DNA from: Paracoccus albus
Lineage (GTDB): Bacteria; Pseudomonadota; Alphaproteobacteria; Rhodobacterales; Rhodobacteraceae
Direction of reading: 5' to 3'
Length of the DNA: 64,000 nucleotides
Assembly (NCBI RefSeq): GCF_027913035.1
Contig: NZ_CP115775.1
Coordinates: forward strand, 1,488,001-1,552,000
Shown: positions 63,355 to 64,000 of the stretch, piece by piece
Layout of the letters: every line of letters begins with the position of its first letter
Position numbering within the stretch: position 1 is the first letter of the stretch
The notes under the pieces: generated by a model
What the model was told of the DNA's origin: nothing
Databases searched by the model: none
The model's input: the letters and a program-made list of their open reading frames with translations, nothing else
Position numbers and translations under genes: made by a program

Positions 63355-64000
63355 ATGACGCCATTTGAACAGGCAATAACGGCCGCGCGCGACGAGCTGA
63401 TCAGCCTGACACAGGACCTGATCCGCATCCCGACACTGAACCCTCCGGGAACGCATTACCGCGACATCTGCGAGGTTCTGGAGGCACGGCTGGCGTCCAA
63501 GGGTTTCGAATGCGAACTGATCCGCGCCACCGGCACACCCGGCGACAGCCAGAAATACCCGCGTTGGAACGTGATTGCCCGCCACAAAGGCCCCCGCACA
63601 GGCGATACCATTCATTTCAACAGCCATCACGACGTGGTCGAGGTCGGCAATGGCTGGACCCGTGACCCATTCGCCGCGGAATATGACGCCGGGGACGATC
63701 GCATCTATGGCCGGGGCGCCTGCGACATGAAGGGCGGGCTTGCCGCATCCATCATCGCCGCCGAAGCCTTCATCGAAACCTGTCCCGACCACGCCGGAAC
63801 CGTCGAAATATCCGCCACCGCGGATGAAGAAACCGGCGGCTATGGGGGCGTCGCCTTTCTGGCCGAACAGGGCCGTTTCAACCACGTCGATCACGTCATT
63901 ATTCCGGAACCCCTGCACAAAGACCGCATCTGCCTTGGCCATCGAGGGGTCTGGTGGGCCGAAATCGAGACGCACGGCCGCATCGCCCACGGCTCGATGC
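63355..64000 (+). CDS. ArgE/DapE-family deacylase, N-terminal part
   Basis: M20 metallopeptidase-like deacylase (acetylornithine deacetylase / succinyl-diaminopimelate desuccinylase type). 215 residues lie in the window; the 3' end is beyond the right edge. Zinc ligands are in NSHHDVVEVG, GRGACDMKGG and ADEETGG. It starts at ATG 63355, divergent from the DUF421 gene with 106 bases between starts. The precise substrate cannot be set from this part. Confidence 0.88.
   Translation, partial: MTPFEQAITAARDELISLTQDLIRIPTLNPPGTHYRDICEVLEARLASKGFECELIRATGTPGDSQKYPRWNVIARHKGPRTGDTIHFNSHHDVVEVGNGWTRDPFAAEYDAGDDRIYGRGACDMKGGLAASIIAAEAFIETCPDHAGTVEISATADEETGGYGGVAFLAEQGRFNHVDHVIIPEPLHKDRICLGHRGVWWAEIETHGRIAHGSM

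Overview
The window is GC-rich bacterial DNA with dense genes, many 1-4 base start/stop overlaps and alphaproteobacterial gene content. Examples are a MaeB-type malic enzyme, glutathione-dependent formaldehyde oxidation, an alpha-2-macroglobulin/PBP1C pair, a single-chain pyruvate carboxylase, and TRAP, TTT and ABC uptake systems. Protein wording and gene sets point to Rhodobacterales, most like Paracoccus. That placement is inferred; there is no rRNA in the window. I saw no tRNA, CRISPR array, phage or complete insertion sequence.

Layout. 1-977 (-): 5' part of malic enzyme. 1556-2788 (+): M20-type carbamoylase/amidase, with decayed sequence on both sides. 3366-7813 (+): RND efflux adaptor and pump. 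7797-31145 (-): about 23 kb of collinear catabolic genes. In transcription order these are TRAP transporter dctPQM, an SDR, tripartite tricarboxylate transporter tctCBA, then Gfo/Idh/MocA oxidoreductase, CoA-transferase, enoyl-CoA hydratase and aldehyde dehydrogenase, then a sugar ABC transporter, two GMC oxidoreductases, an SDR, a Dabb protein, a DUF993 aldolase-like protein, a LacI regulator and glycerate 2-kinase. I read it as two or three adjacent operons. An operator-like palindrome lies before the Gfo gene, and a LacI-family operator match lies before the ABC substrate-binding gene.

31293-33770 (-): formaldehyde detoxification (GSH-dependent dehydrogenase, an embedded GNAT enzyme, S-formylglutathione hydrolase). 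33920-41513 (+): periplasmic alpha-2-macroglobulin and PBP1C. 41656-45378 (+): iron cluster (imelysin, Bfd, bacterioferritin, di-haem c-type oxidoreductase) with a palindromic operator candidate. 45429-54974: housekeeping and stress genes (pyruvate carboxylase, exonuclease III, a small secreted protein, A-type Fe-S carrier, dGTPase, DMT exporter, OsmC, transglutaminase-like protein, LysR).

55197-62657 (-): the least explained block. Seven same-strand genes encode a long coiled-coil protein, an unknown 378-residue protein, a glycolipid-binding-like protein, a classical-clade AAA ATPase with a large N-terminal region, an unknown 480-residue protein, a small two-helix membrane protein and a DUF1523 membrane protein. 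A compact element with perfect 23-bp terminal inverted repeats interrupts the block. This is my best candidate for an undescribed system, perhaps acting at the envelope. The window ends with a YetF/DUF421 membrane protein and the start of an ArgE/DapE-family deacylase.
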